Source: DAHUYF01 sp963789275
Lineage (GTDB): Bacteria; Pseudomonadota; Alphaproteobacteria; ATCC43930; CGMCC-115725
NCBI GenBank assembly: GCA_963789275.1
Contig: CAWBKF010000011.1
Span: 248,001-312,000, forward strand
DNA length: 64,000 nt
Reading direction: 5' to 3'
This document shows positions 47,246 through 56,930 of this stretch, one piece after another. Position 1 is the first letter of the stretch. Each line of letters begins with the position of its first letter. Position numbers and translations under genes: made by a program. The notes under the pieces are model-generated. The model saw only the letters and a program-made list of their open reading frames with translations. It did not search any database and was not told the DNA's origin.

Positions 47246-48415
47246 TCAGGCCAGCGCGGTGTAGACCGCGCTCTCGAACTTGCCGTAGAGATCGAGCACC
47301 TTGCGATCGGCGAACGGCACGAGCTGCGTCATGATCACGCCGGCGATGCGCTTGGCCGGATCGATCCAGAAATAGGTATTGCCGAGACCGGCCCAGGTGA
47401 GGCTGCCGGCGCTGCGCCCGCCGGGCACCCGCTCGGTGTTGATCATGAAGCCCAGCCCCCATTTCTTGACCATGCCGGGGAAGAACTCGGCGTCGTTCGA
47501 ATAGGGCGGGATCGCCGTCTTGAGCAGGCGGACATTGATCGCGCCCATCTGGTTCTCCGACATCGCCCGCACCGTCTCGGGCTTCAGCACCTGCTTGCCC
47601 TTGGCGCGGCCGTTGCTCAGGAACATGCGCTGGAAGGCGAGATAGTCGCCGGCGGTGCCGTAGAGCCCGCCGCCGCCCATCTGGAATTCCGGCTCCTGCG
47701 GAATCTCGAAGGGCATCGGCTGCAGGCTGTCATCGGCCTGCCGCGCATGCATGCCGACCAGCCGTGTCCGCCGCTCATTGGTCAGCTTGAATGCCGTATC
47801 CGTCATGCCCAGCGGCTCGAACAGGTTCTCCTGGAAATAGGCGCCGAGCGTCTGACCACTCACCGTCTCCACCGCCTGGCCGACCCAGTCGATGTTGATG
47901 CCATAATCCCATTTCTCGCCGGGATCGAAGGTGAGGGGCATGGTCAGTGCCAGCTTCTCGCAGGAGATGATGCCGGGAATGCCCTTCTTCTCCTCGTAGC
48001 GCAGCAGGTCGGGATTCCAGATGTCGTAGCCGAAGCCCGCGGTATGCGTCAGCAGATGGCGCAAGGTGATCGGCCGCTTGGCCGGGCGCAGCTTGGGCTC
48101 GCCCGCGGCGTCGAAGCCTTCGAGCACCTTGGGGGACGCCAGCGCCGGCAGCACCCCGGCGATCGGCTGGTCGAGCACGAGCTTGCCGCGCTCGACGAGC
48201 TGCATTGCCGCGGTCGAGGTGATCGCCTTGGTCATCGAGGCGATCCAGAAGACGGAATCCGGGGTCATCGCCGGCCCCGCGGGGAGCGCCCGCTTGCCGA
48301 AGGCGCCCTGATAGACGGGACCATCGGCCGCCGCCGCCATGGCGACAACTCCCGGCACGTCGCCGCTCTCGGTTGCGGCGCGCAATACTGCGTCGATGTT
48401 CGGCAATGCCGTCAT
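47246..48415 (-). CDS. Beta-lactamase-fold serine hydrolase (EstB-like)
   Basis: A 389-residue class C beta-lactamase-like esterase. The nucleophile S-x-x-K is in FWIASMTKAITSTAAMQL, Tyr motif in WDYGINIDWVGQAV, and LRHLLTHTAGFGYD is the usual family landmark. No signal peptide, so cytoplasmic; probably an esterase or amide hydrolase rather than an antibiotic-resistance enzyme. Complete, with no frameshift, unlike the hydrolase at 23892-25009, to which it is only distantly related. Confidence 0.9.
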   Translation of the reverse strand: MTALPNIDAVLRAATESGDVPGVVAMAAAADGPVYQGAFGKRALPAGPAMTPDSVFWIASMTKAITSTAAMQLVERGKLVLDQPIAGVLPALASPKVLEGFDAAGEPKLRPAKRPITLRHLLTHTAGFGYDIWNPDLLRYEEKKGIPGIISCEKLALTMPLTFDPGEKWDYGINIDWVGQAVETVSGQTLGAYFQENLFEPLGMTDTAFKLTNERRTRLVGMHARQADDSLQPMPFEIPQEPEFQMGGGGLYGTAGDYLAFQRMFLSNGRAKGKQVLKPETVRAMSENQMGAINVRLLKTAIPPYSNDAEFFPGMVKKWGLGFMINTERVPGGRSAGSLTWAGLGNTYFWIDPAKRIAGVIMTQLVPFADRKVLDLYGKFESAVYTALA

Positions 48416-48546
48416 GGCGGACCTCCCCTCGTCGGTTGTGTTTTGATAATCTTCTACCCGTCTCGCGCCGAGCGCAATGACGCTGATGCTTCGCCCGTTA
48501 CCGGCCGGGCGGCCTGCGGTTGAGGCGGCTTGACGCTTCGGGCAAG

Positions 48547-49203
48547 ATGTCGAGCGTGGAGACCTCGCTTTATCGTCCGGTCAAGCGCTTTCTCGAGAAG
48601 CTCGGCTTCGCCGTCAAAGGCGAGATCTGCGGCTGCGATGTCGTGGCCATCCGCGACGGCGCGCCGCCGCTGCTGGTGATCACCGAGTTGAAGCTCACCT
48701 TCACGCTCGAGCTGATCCTGCAAGGCGTCGACCGCACCGCCGCCTGCGACGAGGTGTGGCTCGCGGTGCGCAGCTCGACGCGCGGCCGCGAGAACGATCC
48801 CCGGGCGCGCAAGCTCTGCCGTCTCCTGGGCTTCGGCCTGCTCGGCGTCACACGCCGCGGCCGCGTCGATGTCCTGGTCGAGCCGAGCCCATGGCGGCCG
48901 CGGCGCGACGCGAAGCGCCGATCCGAGCTCGTCGACGAATATCGCCGCCGCCGCGGCGATCCCGTGATGGGCGGCGGCAGGGGCCAGCCGATCATGACCG
49001 CCTATCGCCAGCAGGCGCTCGCCTGCGCCGCGGCGCTTACCGCAGGCCCGCGCCGCGTCAAGGAGCTCAAAGACGCCGTGCCCGACGCGCCGAAGATCCT
49101 GCTGGGCAATGTCTATGGCTGGTTCGTGCGCGTCGAGCGTGGCGTCTACGCCTTGGCCGAGCCCGGCAAGGCGGCGCTGCTGCGCTGGCCGCAGGTGGGG
49201 TAG
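48547..49203 (+). CDS. DUF2161-type protein with PD-(D/E)XK nuclease-like core
   Basis: A 218-residue protein: SLYRPVKRFLEKLGFAVKGE, GCDVVAIRDG and LLVITELKLTF give a D...E-x-K pattern like PD-(D/E)XK nucleases; a C-terminal winged-helix-like region follows (RVKELKDAVPDAPKILLGNV). The family is widespread in alphaproteobacteria and uncharacterised. ATG at 48547 lies after GGCAAG, a weak ribosome site. Stop is three bases from the convergent transglycosylase gene. Nuclease activity is inferred only from the motif. Confidence 0.72.
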   Translation: MSSVETSLYRPVKRFLEKLGFAVKGEICGCDVVAIRDGAPPLLVITELKLTFTLELILQGVDRTAACDEVWLAVRSSTRGRENDPRARKLCRLLGFGLLGVTRRGRVDVLVEPSPWRPRRDAKRRSELVDEYRRRRGDPVMGGGRGQPIMTAYRQQALACAAALTAGPRRVKELKDAVPDAPKILLGNVYGWFVRVERGVYALAEPGKAALLRWPQVG

Positions 49204-49205
49204 GA

Positions 49206-50105
49206 CTAAGACCAGGCGCGCGCGAAGCGCGGCACCTCGTCGCGGAAATAGGCTTCGATCGCATGCACGACCGTTCCGGCCGACGCCCGGCGGAAGACAT
49301 CCGGATTGCTCACCGCCGCCGCCGGCAGGAGCCGCGCCGCTGCCGTCCCGGGCTCGGACGCGGCGGCGTCGATCATGCGCGCCGCCTGACGCAAGCCGAG
49401 GAAATGCGCGATGTAGATTTCGGCCGGGCTGACGGGACGGCCGAGCACGCGCTCGAGGCGCATCTGGTTGTCGCGCGCCAGCTCCGCCGCCATCAGCGCC
49501 GAGACCGCGGGATCGTAGCGCAGCCGCATCAGCCGCTGGCGCATGGCGCCGCGCGGCATCGCCACCGCGCCGTCATCACCGACCACGATCGCCGCCGCGA
49601 AGGCGCCGAGCCCGTGGCGCGGACCGAACACCTTGACGACGCGCAGCCAGGTGTCCTCGGTGAACTGGTAGAGGCCGGCCGCGCTGGTCTTCTGCGCGTA
49701 GGCATCGGCATCGAAGCTCGATTCCCGAGCCGCGACGGCGAAGAGAAACAGGCGATCGACGCCGACCAGCTCGGCGGCGTGGTGGATGGCGCGGCGCGAC
49801 GCGTCGGGCACGGTGGCCGGCGGCCGCGCCACCAGCTCGTCCGGCGCCTTGGTGCCGGCGCTCTCGATGTCGAGCAGCAGCCGCTCGGCGAGCGGACCGG
49901 GCGCGCCGGTGCCGGCCAGCCGATCATCGGCCAAAGTCAGCAGCGTCACCCAGAGCAGCGCCCCGGTAAATCCCAGCAGCAGCGAGCGCCGGAACACGCC
50001 GGTCCGGTCGCCGGACGCGATCCAGACGAAGGACGGACGCGGCGGCGCTGTCGCCTTGCGCGCATCTCGGGGCCGCCGCTGTCGCATCCTGCGCATCGCT
50101 CCCAT
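49206..50105 (-). CDS. Lytic transglycosylase SLT-domain protein with N-terminal membrane anchor
   Basis: A 299-residue protein. A basic N-terminus (about 30 residues) leads to one membrane helix (SLLLGFTGALLWVTLL), then a periplasmic SLT domain with the catalytic Glu in LFAVAARESSFDADAYA and the AAGLYQFTEDTWLRVV motif; IYIAHFLGLRQAARMI is the usual late motif. It should cleave peptidoglycan glycan strands, anchored in the inner membrane. Often found as a peptidoglycan remodelling enzyme of secretion or appendage systems, none of which is nearby. Confidence 0.85.
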   Translation of the reverse strand: MGAMRRMRQRRPRDARKATAPPRPSFVWIASGDRTGVFRRSLLLGFTGALLWVTLLTLADDRLAGTGAPGPLAERLLLDIESAGTKAPDELVARPPATVPDASRRAIHHAAELVGVDRLFLFAVAARESSFDADAYAQKTSAAGLYQFTEDTWLRVVKVFGPRHGLGAFAAAIVVGDDGAVAMPRGAMRQRLMRLRYDPAVSALMAAELARDNQMRLERVLGRPVSPAEIYIAHFLGLRQAARMIDAAASEPGTAAARLLPAAAVSNPDVFRRASAGTVVHAIEAYFRDEVPRFARAWS

Positions 50106-50313
50106 CTAGGCGACGATCCTATCCGGCCGATGGGGCATCTTTGTGGCCTGATTGGGGCGGGAACGCCGCCGGCTGCCTTGACAGCGGAAAACCCTGCCGC
50201 CTAGGGTCCCGCGCGATAATCGACGGTCTCGGCACGGCATCGCGACCGCGGAACGGGAGGAGCGTGTTGCCCCAGACGCCACGGCGCCCAGCGGCAGGTT
50301 CGGACCTCGCTGC

Positions 50314-51276
50314 ATGAGTTCGTTGGGCGGCGCCGTCGAGGCCTTCCTCCAGGCGCTGGCGGCCGGACTCTTCCTCGGTTGCCTCTATGGGTTGATGTGC
50401 GTCGGGCTCGGCCTCGTCTTCGGCGTCATGCGCGTGATCAATTTCGCCCAGGGCGATTTTCTCATGCTGGGCATGTATTTCACCTTCTACCTCGTCACCA
50501 GCTTCGGCGCGCTGGCCTTTCTCGGGCCGGTCGTGGCGCCTTATGCCGGAGCATTGCTGGCCGGCCCCGCGCTCTTCCTCGGCGGCTGGCTGCTGCATCG
50601 GCTGCTGATGTCGCGCATCACCGGCACGCGCATCCTCGGCAGCGAGGGCGACGGCCATTACAGCCAGCTGATCTTCACCTTGGGCGTGGCCTTGGTGCTG
50701 GAGAACGGCGCGCTGATCCTGTTCGGCTCCGAGCCGCAATCGGTGCGCACGCCGCTGTCGTCGCGCGCCTGGGAGATCCCGCTGCTCTATGATGATGTCA
50801 GCGCCGTCTTCCTCAACAAGGCGAGCGTGGTGGCGGCGCTGCTCTCGCTCATCATCGGCCTCTGCCTCTATCTCGTCATCAGCCGCTCGCGTCTCGGCAA
50901 GACCTTGCGCGCCGCGGCGGACAATCCGGTGGCAGCGGTCTATATGGGCATCGACGTCGACCGCGCCCATCGCCTCGCCTTTGCCATCGGCGCCGGCATC
51001 ACCGCGATCGCCGGCGGCCTCGTTGCCACATATCACCCGTTCCAGCCCTATGTCGGCTTCGATTTCGTCATCATCATGTATGCCGGCGTGGTGCTCGGCG
51101 GCATGGGCAGCATCCTCGGCGCTTTCTGGGGCGGGCTCACCATCGGCCTGGTGCAGCAGCTCGCCACGCTGGTGATGCCGCTGCAGCTGCAGAATGCGGC
51201 GATCTTCGGCGTCTTTCTGCTGGTGGTGCTGCTGCGCCCGCAAGGCCTGTTCGGTCGCGCCGCGGAGCGCATCTGA
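50314..51276 (+). CDS. livH: Branched-chain amino acid-type ABC transporter permease LivH
   Basis: A 320-residue membrane protein with about eight helices. GLMCVGLGLVFGVMRVINFA followed by QGDFLMLG is the LivH signature, and the C-terminal YAGVVLGGMGSILGAFWGGL and LLRPQGLFG end are also typical. First gene of a transporter operon (LivH, LivM-LivG, LivF, binding protein). It joins LivM in the membrane channel. The substrate may be an amino acid or an aromatic/carboxylic acid. The next gene's ATG overlaps its stop (ATGA-like junction at 51276). Confidence 0.93.
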   Translation: MSSLGGAVEAFLQALAAGLFLGCLYGLMCVGLGLVFGVMRVINFAQGDFLMLGMYFTFYLVTSFGALAFLGPVVAPYAGALLAGPALFLGGWLLHRLLMSRITGTRILGSEGDGHYSQLIFTLGVALVLENGALILFGSEPQSVRTPLSSRAWEIPLLYDDVSAVFLNKASVVAALLSLIIGLCLYLVISRSRLGKTLRAAADNPVAAVYMGIDVDRAHRLAFAIGAGITAIAGGLVATYHPFQPYVGFDFVIIMYAGVVLGGMGSILGAFWGGLTIGLVQQLATLVMPLQLQNAAIFGVFLLVVLLRPQGLFGRAAERI

Positions 51277-53031
51277 TGCGCGGCAGAATTCGGCCGACGG
51301 TGCTGCTGATCGCGCTGCTGTCGCTCGCCTGGTTCGGGCTGGGGCTGGTGGTGGCGAATTCCTATTACCAGCTCATGCTGACCCTGGTGCCGATCTGGGC
51401 GGTGCTCGGCCTCGCCTGGAATATCTCCAGCGGCTATACCGGTCTCGTCTCCTTCGGCCACGCCGCCTTCTTCGGCCTCGGCGCCTATACCGTCACCATC
51501 GCTCTCGTCCGCTTCGACGTCACGCCCTGGCTCGGCATTCCCCTCGGCATGATCGTCGGCGCGCTGGCGGGCGCGGTGATCGGATATCCCACCTTCCGGC
51601 TGCGCGGCCATTACTTCGCCCTCGCCATGCTGGCCTATCCGCTGGCGCTGCTCTACATCTTCACCTGGCTCGGCTACCAGGAGGTGTCGCTGCCGCGCAA
51701 GCAGCAAGCAGCCTTCTGGTACATGCAATTCGCCGATTTCCGCGTTTACGTCGCGCTGGCGCTGGGGCTGATGGCGGCGGCGATGCTGATCTCGCTCGCC
51801 ATCGAGCGCTCGCGCTTCGGCATGTCGCTGCTGGCGATCAAGCAGAACGAGCCGGCAGCGGAAGCGGCGGGCATCGACACGCTCGCCTGGAAGATGCGTG
51901 CGATCATCTTGAGCGGCGCGCTTGCCGCCGCTTCCGGCGGGCTCTACGCGGTGGTGCTGCTGGTGGTGACCCCGGACAGCGTCTTCGGCATCCTGACCTC
52001 CTCGCAGGCGCTGATCGTCACGCTGTTCGGCGGCGTCGGCACGCTGTGGGGGCCGGTGATCGGCGCCGCGATCCTGATCCCGGTGAGCGAGACTTTGCAG
52101 GCGGAGCTCGGCGACATCCTGCCCGGCATCCAGGGCGTCGTCTTCGGCATCGCCATCATCGCCGTGATCCTGCTGGCGCCGGAAGGCATCTTCTGGCGCG
52201 TGCGCGATCGGCTGCGCCGTGGCACGCCGCCAATGGTGGCTCTCCCCGCCGCGCCTGTGCCCGCTCCTGCCCTGTCGCCGCCGCCACGCACCAGCGGCCG
52301 CGCGGCGCTCGAGGTGAGCGGGCTCTCCAAGGCGTTCGGCGGCTTGCGCGCGGTGGAGGAAGTGAGCTTCGCCGTCGAGGAAGGCGCCATCCTCGGCATC
52401 ATCGGACCCAACGGCGCCGGCAAGACGACGCTGTTCAACCTGCTGAACGGCTTCCTGCGGCCGGATCGCGGCAGCCGTCACCTTCGCCGGCCGCGATCTC
52501 AGGGGCCTCAAGCCCAACCGCATCTGCCGCCTCGGCATCGGCCGCACCTTCCAGGTGGTGCGCGCCTTTCAGCGCATGACCGTGCTGGAGAACGTGCTGG
52601 TCGGCGCCTATGTCGCGGCGGCGGACGAGGCGAGCGCCGCCGCCGCGGCGGAGGCGGCGCTGGCGCGCGTCGGCCTCAGCGCCCGCGCCCGCGACAGGGC
52701 GGCGGGGCTCAGCACGCTCGATCTCCGGCTGATGGAGCTCGCTCGCGCGCTTGCGGGGGAGCCGCGTCTGCTGCTGATGGACGAGCCGCTGGCCGGGCTC
52801 GGCGCCGGCGCGGTCGAGGACATGCTGGCGGTGATCCGGGAGCTCTCGGCGGCGGGGCTCACCATCGTCATCATCGAGCACACCATGGGCGCGATGGTGC
52901 GCCTCGCGCATCGCTTCCTGGTGCTCGACCACGGCAGCGTGCTGGCCTCGGGCAGCCCGCGCGAGGTGACGGCAAACCCGGCAGTGATCGAGGCCTATCT
53001 CGGCAAGAAATGGGCGGCGAGCCGTGCTTGA
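51276..53031 (+). pseudogene. LivM permease-LivG ATPase fusion, one frameshift
   Basis: About 585 residues when joined. Residues 1-310 are a LivM permease (WNISSGYTGLVSFGHAAFFG, LLAPEGIFWRVRDRLR). After a Pro/Ala-rich linker of about 30 residues, an ATPase follows: LEVSGLSKAFGGLRAVEEVS, Walker A IIGPNGAGKTTLFNLLNG, then after the shift LGIGRTFQVVRAFQ (Q-loop side), signature LSTLDLRLMELARALAG, Walker B LLLMDEPLAGLG. The frame changes near 52475 (one extra C). Permease-ATPase fusions of this sort are known in alphaproteobacteria. The signature LSTLDLR is degenerate relative to LSGGQ, as is usual for LivG-type (LSYGDQR). Confidence 0.87.
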
Positions 53032-53728
53032 GATCGCGGGCCTCAGCGTCGCCTATGGCGGCCTGCACGCGCTCTCCGACGTGTCGCTCCGCATCGGCGC
53101 CGGCCAGTTCGTCGCCATCGTCGGGCCCAATGGCGCGGGCAAGACGACGCTGTTCAAGGCGATCTCCGGCACGGTCGCCCCCGCGGGCGGCAGCATCCGC
53201 TTTGACGGGCGCGACCTGCTGGCGGTGGCGCCGGCGTCGCGCGCGCATCTCGGCATCGCGCATGTGCCGGAAGGGCGCCAGGTGTTCGCCTCGCTGAGCG
53301 TGCTGGAGAATCTGGAGATGGGCGCCTATGCCGCGCGCGCGCGACCGCGGCGGCCGTCCTTCGAGCGCATCTTCACGCTGTTCCCGGTGCTGTTCGAGCG
53401 CCGCCACCAGCTTGCCGGCACGCTGTCGGGAGGCGAGCAGCAGATGCTGGCGATCGGCCGCGGCATCGCCTCGATGCCGCGGCTCCTCATGCTCGACGAG
53501 CCCTCGATGGGGCTGGCGCCGGCAGTGGCGGACGCCATCTTCGAGCGCATCACCGAGCTGCACCGCGAGGACGGGCTCGCCATCCTGCTGGTCGAGCAGC
53601 GCGTCGCGGAAGCGGTGCAATCCTGCGATTTCGGCTATGTTCTCGAGACCGGGCGCGTGGTGCTGGCGGGATCGAGCGCCGCACTGCTCGCCGATGACCG
53701 CATCAGAACGGTCTATCTCGGCATGTGA
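53024..53728 (+). CDS. livF: Branched-chain amino acid-type ABC transporter ATPase LivF
   Basis: A 234-residue ABC ATPase: IVGPNGAGKTTLFKAISG (Walker A), GRQVFASLSVLENLEMGAY, signature TLSGGEQQMLAIGRGIA, Walker B LLMLDEPSMGLAP and LLVEQRVAEAV. The GTG start overlaps the LivM-LivG stop by eight bases, so it is translationally coupled. Works with LivG as the ATP-hydrolysing dimer. Confidence 0.95.
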   Translation: MLEIAGLSVAYGGLHALSDVSLRIGAGQFVAIVGPNGAGKTTLFKAISGTVAPAGGSIRFDGRDLLAVAPASRAHLGIAHVPEGRQVFASLSVLENLEMGAYAARARPRRPSFERIFTLFPVLFERRHQLAGTLSGGEQQMLAIGRGIASMPRLLMLDEPSMGLAPAVADAIFERITELHREDGLAILLVEQRVAEAVQSCDFGYVLETGRVVLAGSSAALLADDRIRTVYLGM

Positions 53729-53745
53729 TAAAACGGGAGGACGCC

Positions 53746-54990
53746 ATGACCAGGAAGCCCAACGCGTTGTCGCCGGCGCTCGCCGCGGCCGGCCTCGTCG
53801 CGCTGCTCGCGCTGTGGCCGGGAGAGGCGCCGGCGCAGAGCCAGGAGATCAAGGTGGCGCTGGTGGTGCCGCTCTCCGGTCCCTGGGCGCGCCAGGGCCT
53901 GCTCGAGCGCGAAGGCGCGGAGATGGCGATCGACGACATCAATGCCGGGGGTGGCATCAAGGCGCTGGGCGGCGCCAAGCTCAAGCTCATCGTCGCCGAT
54001 ACCGGCGACAGCCCGGAAAAGGCGAAGAACGCGGCGCAGCGCCTGGTGGCGCAGGAGCCGGATCTCGTCGGCGGCGTCGGCGCCTGGCTCAGTTCCTTCA
54101 CGCTCGCGGTGACCGAGGTGACCGAGCGCGCCGAGATCCCCTGGCTCACCCTTTCCTATTCCGACCAGATCACCAATCGCGGCTTCCATTACGTCTTCCA
54201 GACCTCGGCCACCGGCGACCACCAGGCGGAGCTGGCGCTGCCGACCATCCTCCGGCTCGCCGAAGCCGCCAGCGAGAAGAAGCCCACCACCACCGCCATC
54301 GTCATGGACAACACGGCCGCCCCGGTGAGCTTCGTCAAGCCGATGCTGGCCGGCGGGCTGGAGAAGGCCGGGCTCAAGCTGCTGGTCAACGAGGTCTTCA
54401 CGCCGCCGCTCTCGGATGCGACTCCGGTCATCGCCAAGGTCCGGAGCGCGCGGCCCGATTTCCTCTTCCTGGTGCCGACGGCGGTGCCCGATGACAGCCT
54501 GCTGCTGCAGAAGATGACCGAGATGGGCATCCCGGCGACGAAGCTGCCGGTGATCGGCAACGGCGCGCATCTCGCGACGCCCGAGCTGCTCAAGGTGGCC
54601 GGCGCCGACATCATGGAAGACGTCATGGTGACGCTCGCCAATTGGAGCACCAAGGAGCAGGGCGACCTGATCCAGCGCTACAAGAAGCGCACCGGCGAGC
54701 CCTGGCTCGGCCAGGACAGCCTCTGCGCCTATGGTCATTTCTGGATCCTGAAGGACGCGCTGGAGATGGCCGGCGCCGCCGACCGCCGCAAGGTCGGCGC
54801 CGCCATCCATGCCATGGACACCACCGAAAGCTCGGCCAAGTTCTTCGCCGGCGGCCGCGTCAAATTCAACGCCAGCGGCCGGCGCATCGACGCGCCGCTG
54901 GTCATCGTGCAATGGCAGAAGGGCGAGCCGGTCACGGTCTTTCCGCCGGAATCGGCGCTCGCGAAAGCGATCTGGGTGACCGCGAAGTAG
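53746..54990 (+). CDS. ABC transporter substrate-binding protein (Liv type), cognate of LivH/LivMG/LivF
   Basis: A 414-residue periplasmic binding protein with a signal peptide (ALAAAGLVALLALWPGEAPAQ). IKVALVVPLSGPWARQGLLE, AIDDINAGGGIKALGGAKL and GGVGAWLSSFTLAVTEV mark the Peripla_BP_6 fold. It is 17 bases downstream of livF with a GGGAGG site, so it is probably the true binding protein of this transporter. Ligand unknown; the following MBL-fold hydrolase may act on the imported compound. Confidence 0.92.
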   Translation: MTRKPNALSPALAAAGLVALLALWPGEAPAQSQEIKVALVVPLSGPWARQGLLEREGAEMAIDDINAGGGIKALGGAKLKLIVADTGDSPEKAKNAAQRLVAQEPDLVGGVGAWLSSFTLAVTEVTERAEIPWLTLSYSDQITNRGFHYVFQTSATGDHQAELALPTILRLAEAASEKKPTTTAIVMDNTAAPVSFVKPMLAGGLEKAGLKLLVNEVFTPPLSDATPVIAKVRSARPDFLFLVPTAVPDDSLLLQKMTEMGIPATKLPVIGNGAHLATPELLKVAGADIMEDVMVTLANWSTKEQGDLIQRYKKRTGEPWLGQDSLCAYGHFWILKDALEMAGAADRRKVGAAIHAMDTTESSAKFFAGGRVKFNASGRRIDAPLVIVQWQKGEPVTVFPPESALAKAIWVTAK

Positions 54991-55010
54991 CGACCCGCGG
55001 GGAGGTGGCG

Positions 55011-55811
55011 ATGCCCGGCGACGTGACCTACGAGGTCTATGCCGTCAAATACGCGCGCCATGAGCGCCGCGCCGGCGCGAACTTCCTGGGCGGCGATCCG
55101 CATGACGCACCGATGCCGATCGACTATTTCGTCTGGGCGATCCGCGGCGGCGGCAAGACCTACATCCTCGACACCGGCTTCGATGCCGAGCAGGGCAGGA
55201 AGCGCAAGCGCCAGCACCTCCGCTCGCCCGGCGACGGGCTCAGGCTTCTCGGCATCGATCCCGCTGCGGTCGAGGACGTCTTCATCAGCCACCTGCATTA
55301 CGACCATGCCGGCAATCACGATCTCTTCCCCAACGCTACCTATCACATCCAGGACAAAGAGATGCAGTACTGCACCGGGCGCTGCATGTGCCATCCGGCG
55401 CTGCGCCACTCCTTCGAACCCGAGGACGTCGCGGCGATGGTGCGGCGGCTCTTCACGGGAAGGCTGCGCTTCCATGCGGGCGCGGCGGAGGTGGCGCCGG
55501 GGCTCAGCCTCCATCTCGTCGGCGGCCACACCATGGGCCTGCAAGCGCTGCGCGTCCGGACGCGGCGCGGCTGGCTGGTGCTGGCGGCGGATGCGGCGCA
55601 TCTCTACGCCAATATCGAGCAGCAGCGGCCCTATGTCACCGTCTACGACGTCGCCGAGATGATGGACGGCCATCGCCTGCTGCAGCGTCTCGCGAGTTCG
55701 CCCGCGCATATCATCCCTGGCCATGATCCCCTGGTGATGGCGCGCTATCCCGCGCCGCGGCCGGAGCTCGAGGGCATCGCCGTGCGGCTCGATGCAGAGC
55801 CGCGGGGGTAG
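55011..55811 (+). CDS. MBL-fold hydrolase, N-acyl-homoserine-lactonase-like
   Basis: A 266-residue metallo-beta-lactamase fold protein. The metal motif HxHxDH is in VFISHLHYDHAGNHDLFP, with further ligands in LVGGHTMGLQALRV, VLAADAAHLYANI and HIIPGHDP, the order seen in AttM/AiiA-type lactonases. AMP-like features such as a Tyr near the active site cannot be judged here. GGGGAGGTGGCG precedes the ATG. It lies 20 bases after the binding-protein gene and probably belongs to the Liv operon. AHL lactonase activity is possible, but ring-opening of a catabolic lactone is just as likely. Confidence 0.82.
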   Translation: MPGDVTYEVYAVKYARHERRAGANFLGGDPHDAPMPIDYFVWAIRGGGKTYILDTGFDAEQGRKRKRQHLRSPGDGLRLLGIDPAAVEDVFISHLHYDHAGNHDLFPNATYHIQDKEMQYCTGRCMCHPALRHSFEPEDVAAMVRRLFTGRLRFHAGAAEVAPGLSLHLVGGHTMGLQALRVRTRRGWLVLAADAAHLYANIEQQRPYVTVYDVAEMMDGHRLLQRLASSPAHIIPGHDPLVMARYPAPRPELEGIAVRLDAEPRG

Positions 55812-55821
55812 TTCATTACGA

Positions 55822-56803
55822 TCACGGCAACAAGATCGACGCGCCGATGGTGCGGCGGCTTTGCAGATCCGCATGCGCGCGCCGCGCCTCGGCGAGCGGA
55901 TATGCCGCGCGGATGTCGACCTTGAGGACGTCGCTCTCGACCGCGGCGAAGAGCGCGTCGGCGCGCGCGAGGAGCTCCGCGCGCTCGCTGGTGTGCGTCG
56001 CAAAGGCGGGGCTCGTGACATAAAGCGAGCCCAGCGTGTTCAAGCGGAAGAGATCGAGCGGCGGGATCGCGCCCGAGGGCGTGCCGTAAGAGACCAAAAG
56101 CCCGCGCGGCGCGAGGCAGCGCAGCGACGATTCGAACGTGTCCTTGCCCACGGCATCATAGACCACGGGCACGCCCTTGCCGCCGGTGGCGCGGCGCAGC
56201 GCGGCGACGACATCCTCCTCGCGGTAGAGGATGGCGAGATCGCAGCCATTCGCGCGGGCGATCTCGGCCTTCTCGGCGCTTCCCACCGTGCCGATGACGC
56301 GCGCGCCGAGATGGCTTGCCCATTGGCAGAGCAGCAATCCCACGCCGCCCGCTGCGGCATGGACGAGGATGGTGTCGCCGCGCCGCACCGGATACGTCGT
56401 GAACAGCAGGTATTGCGCGGTGAGCCCCTTGATCATGATCGCCGCCGCGGTGGCATCGTCGATGCCCGGGGGCAAGGCGACGAGCCGGTCGGCCGGGATC
56501 AGCCGCGCCTCGGCATAGGCACCGATCGGTCCCGAGCCGTAGGCGACGCGCTGGCCCGGCGCGAGCCCAGTGACGCCCGGCCCGACCTCCTCGACCACGC
56601 CGGCCGCCTCGAGCCCGATCGGCGAGGGATAAGTCGGGCAAGGGGTAGCGGCCGGTGCGGTGCTGGATGTCGATGTAGTTGAGGCCGATGGCGGTCTGGC
56701 GCAGCAGCACCTCGCCCGCTGCCGGTGGCGCCAGCGCCACCCTCTCATAGCGCAGCACCTCGGGCGGCCCCGGCTCGGTGATGACGATACGATGGTGAGG
56801 CAT
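55822..56803 (-). pseudogene. Quinone oxidoreductase-like (MDR family) protein, one frameshift
   Basis: About 327 residues when joined. The start MPHHRIVITEPGPPEVLRYE and IGLNYIDIQHRTGRYPLPD, then after the shift YPSPIGLEAAGVVEEVGPGV, AAIMIKGLTAQYLLFTTY and HAAAGGVGLLLCQWA, are those of zeta-crystallin/QorA-type NADPH:quinone reductases. One extra T (plus-strand A near 56631) breaks the frame in the PLPDYPSPIG segment. No zinc ligands, as expected for this subfamily. Convergent with the MBL gene and divergent from the binding protein at 56931. Confidence 0.85.
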
Positions 56804-56930
56804 CGGCGGTTTCCACCCGGTGGATGCATGGCAAACGTGCGCAGGGGATCAATGGCCGGCGCGCCCGACCATGATATCATTGCTTCCCAAGAGCCGGACG
56901 CAAGAGATCCGGCACCGGGGAGGAAACGGA

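Noticed and set aside
51048..52547. Long minus-strand frame opposite LivM-LivG
   Set aside because: Gln/His/Arg/Asp-rich shadow of the permease-ATPase fusion without ribosome site or domain.
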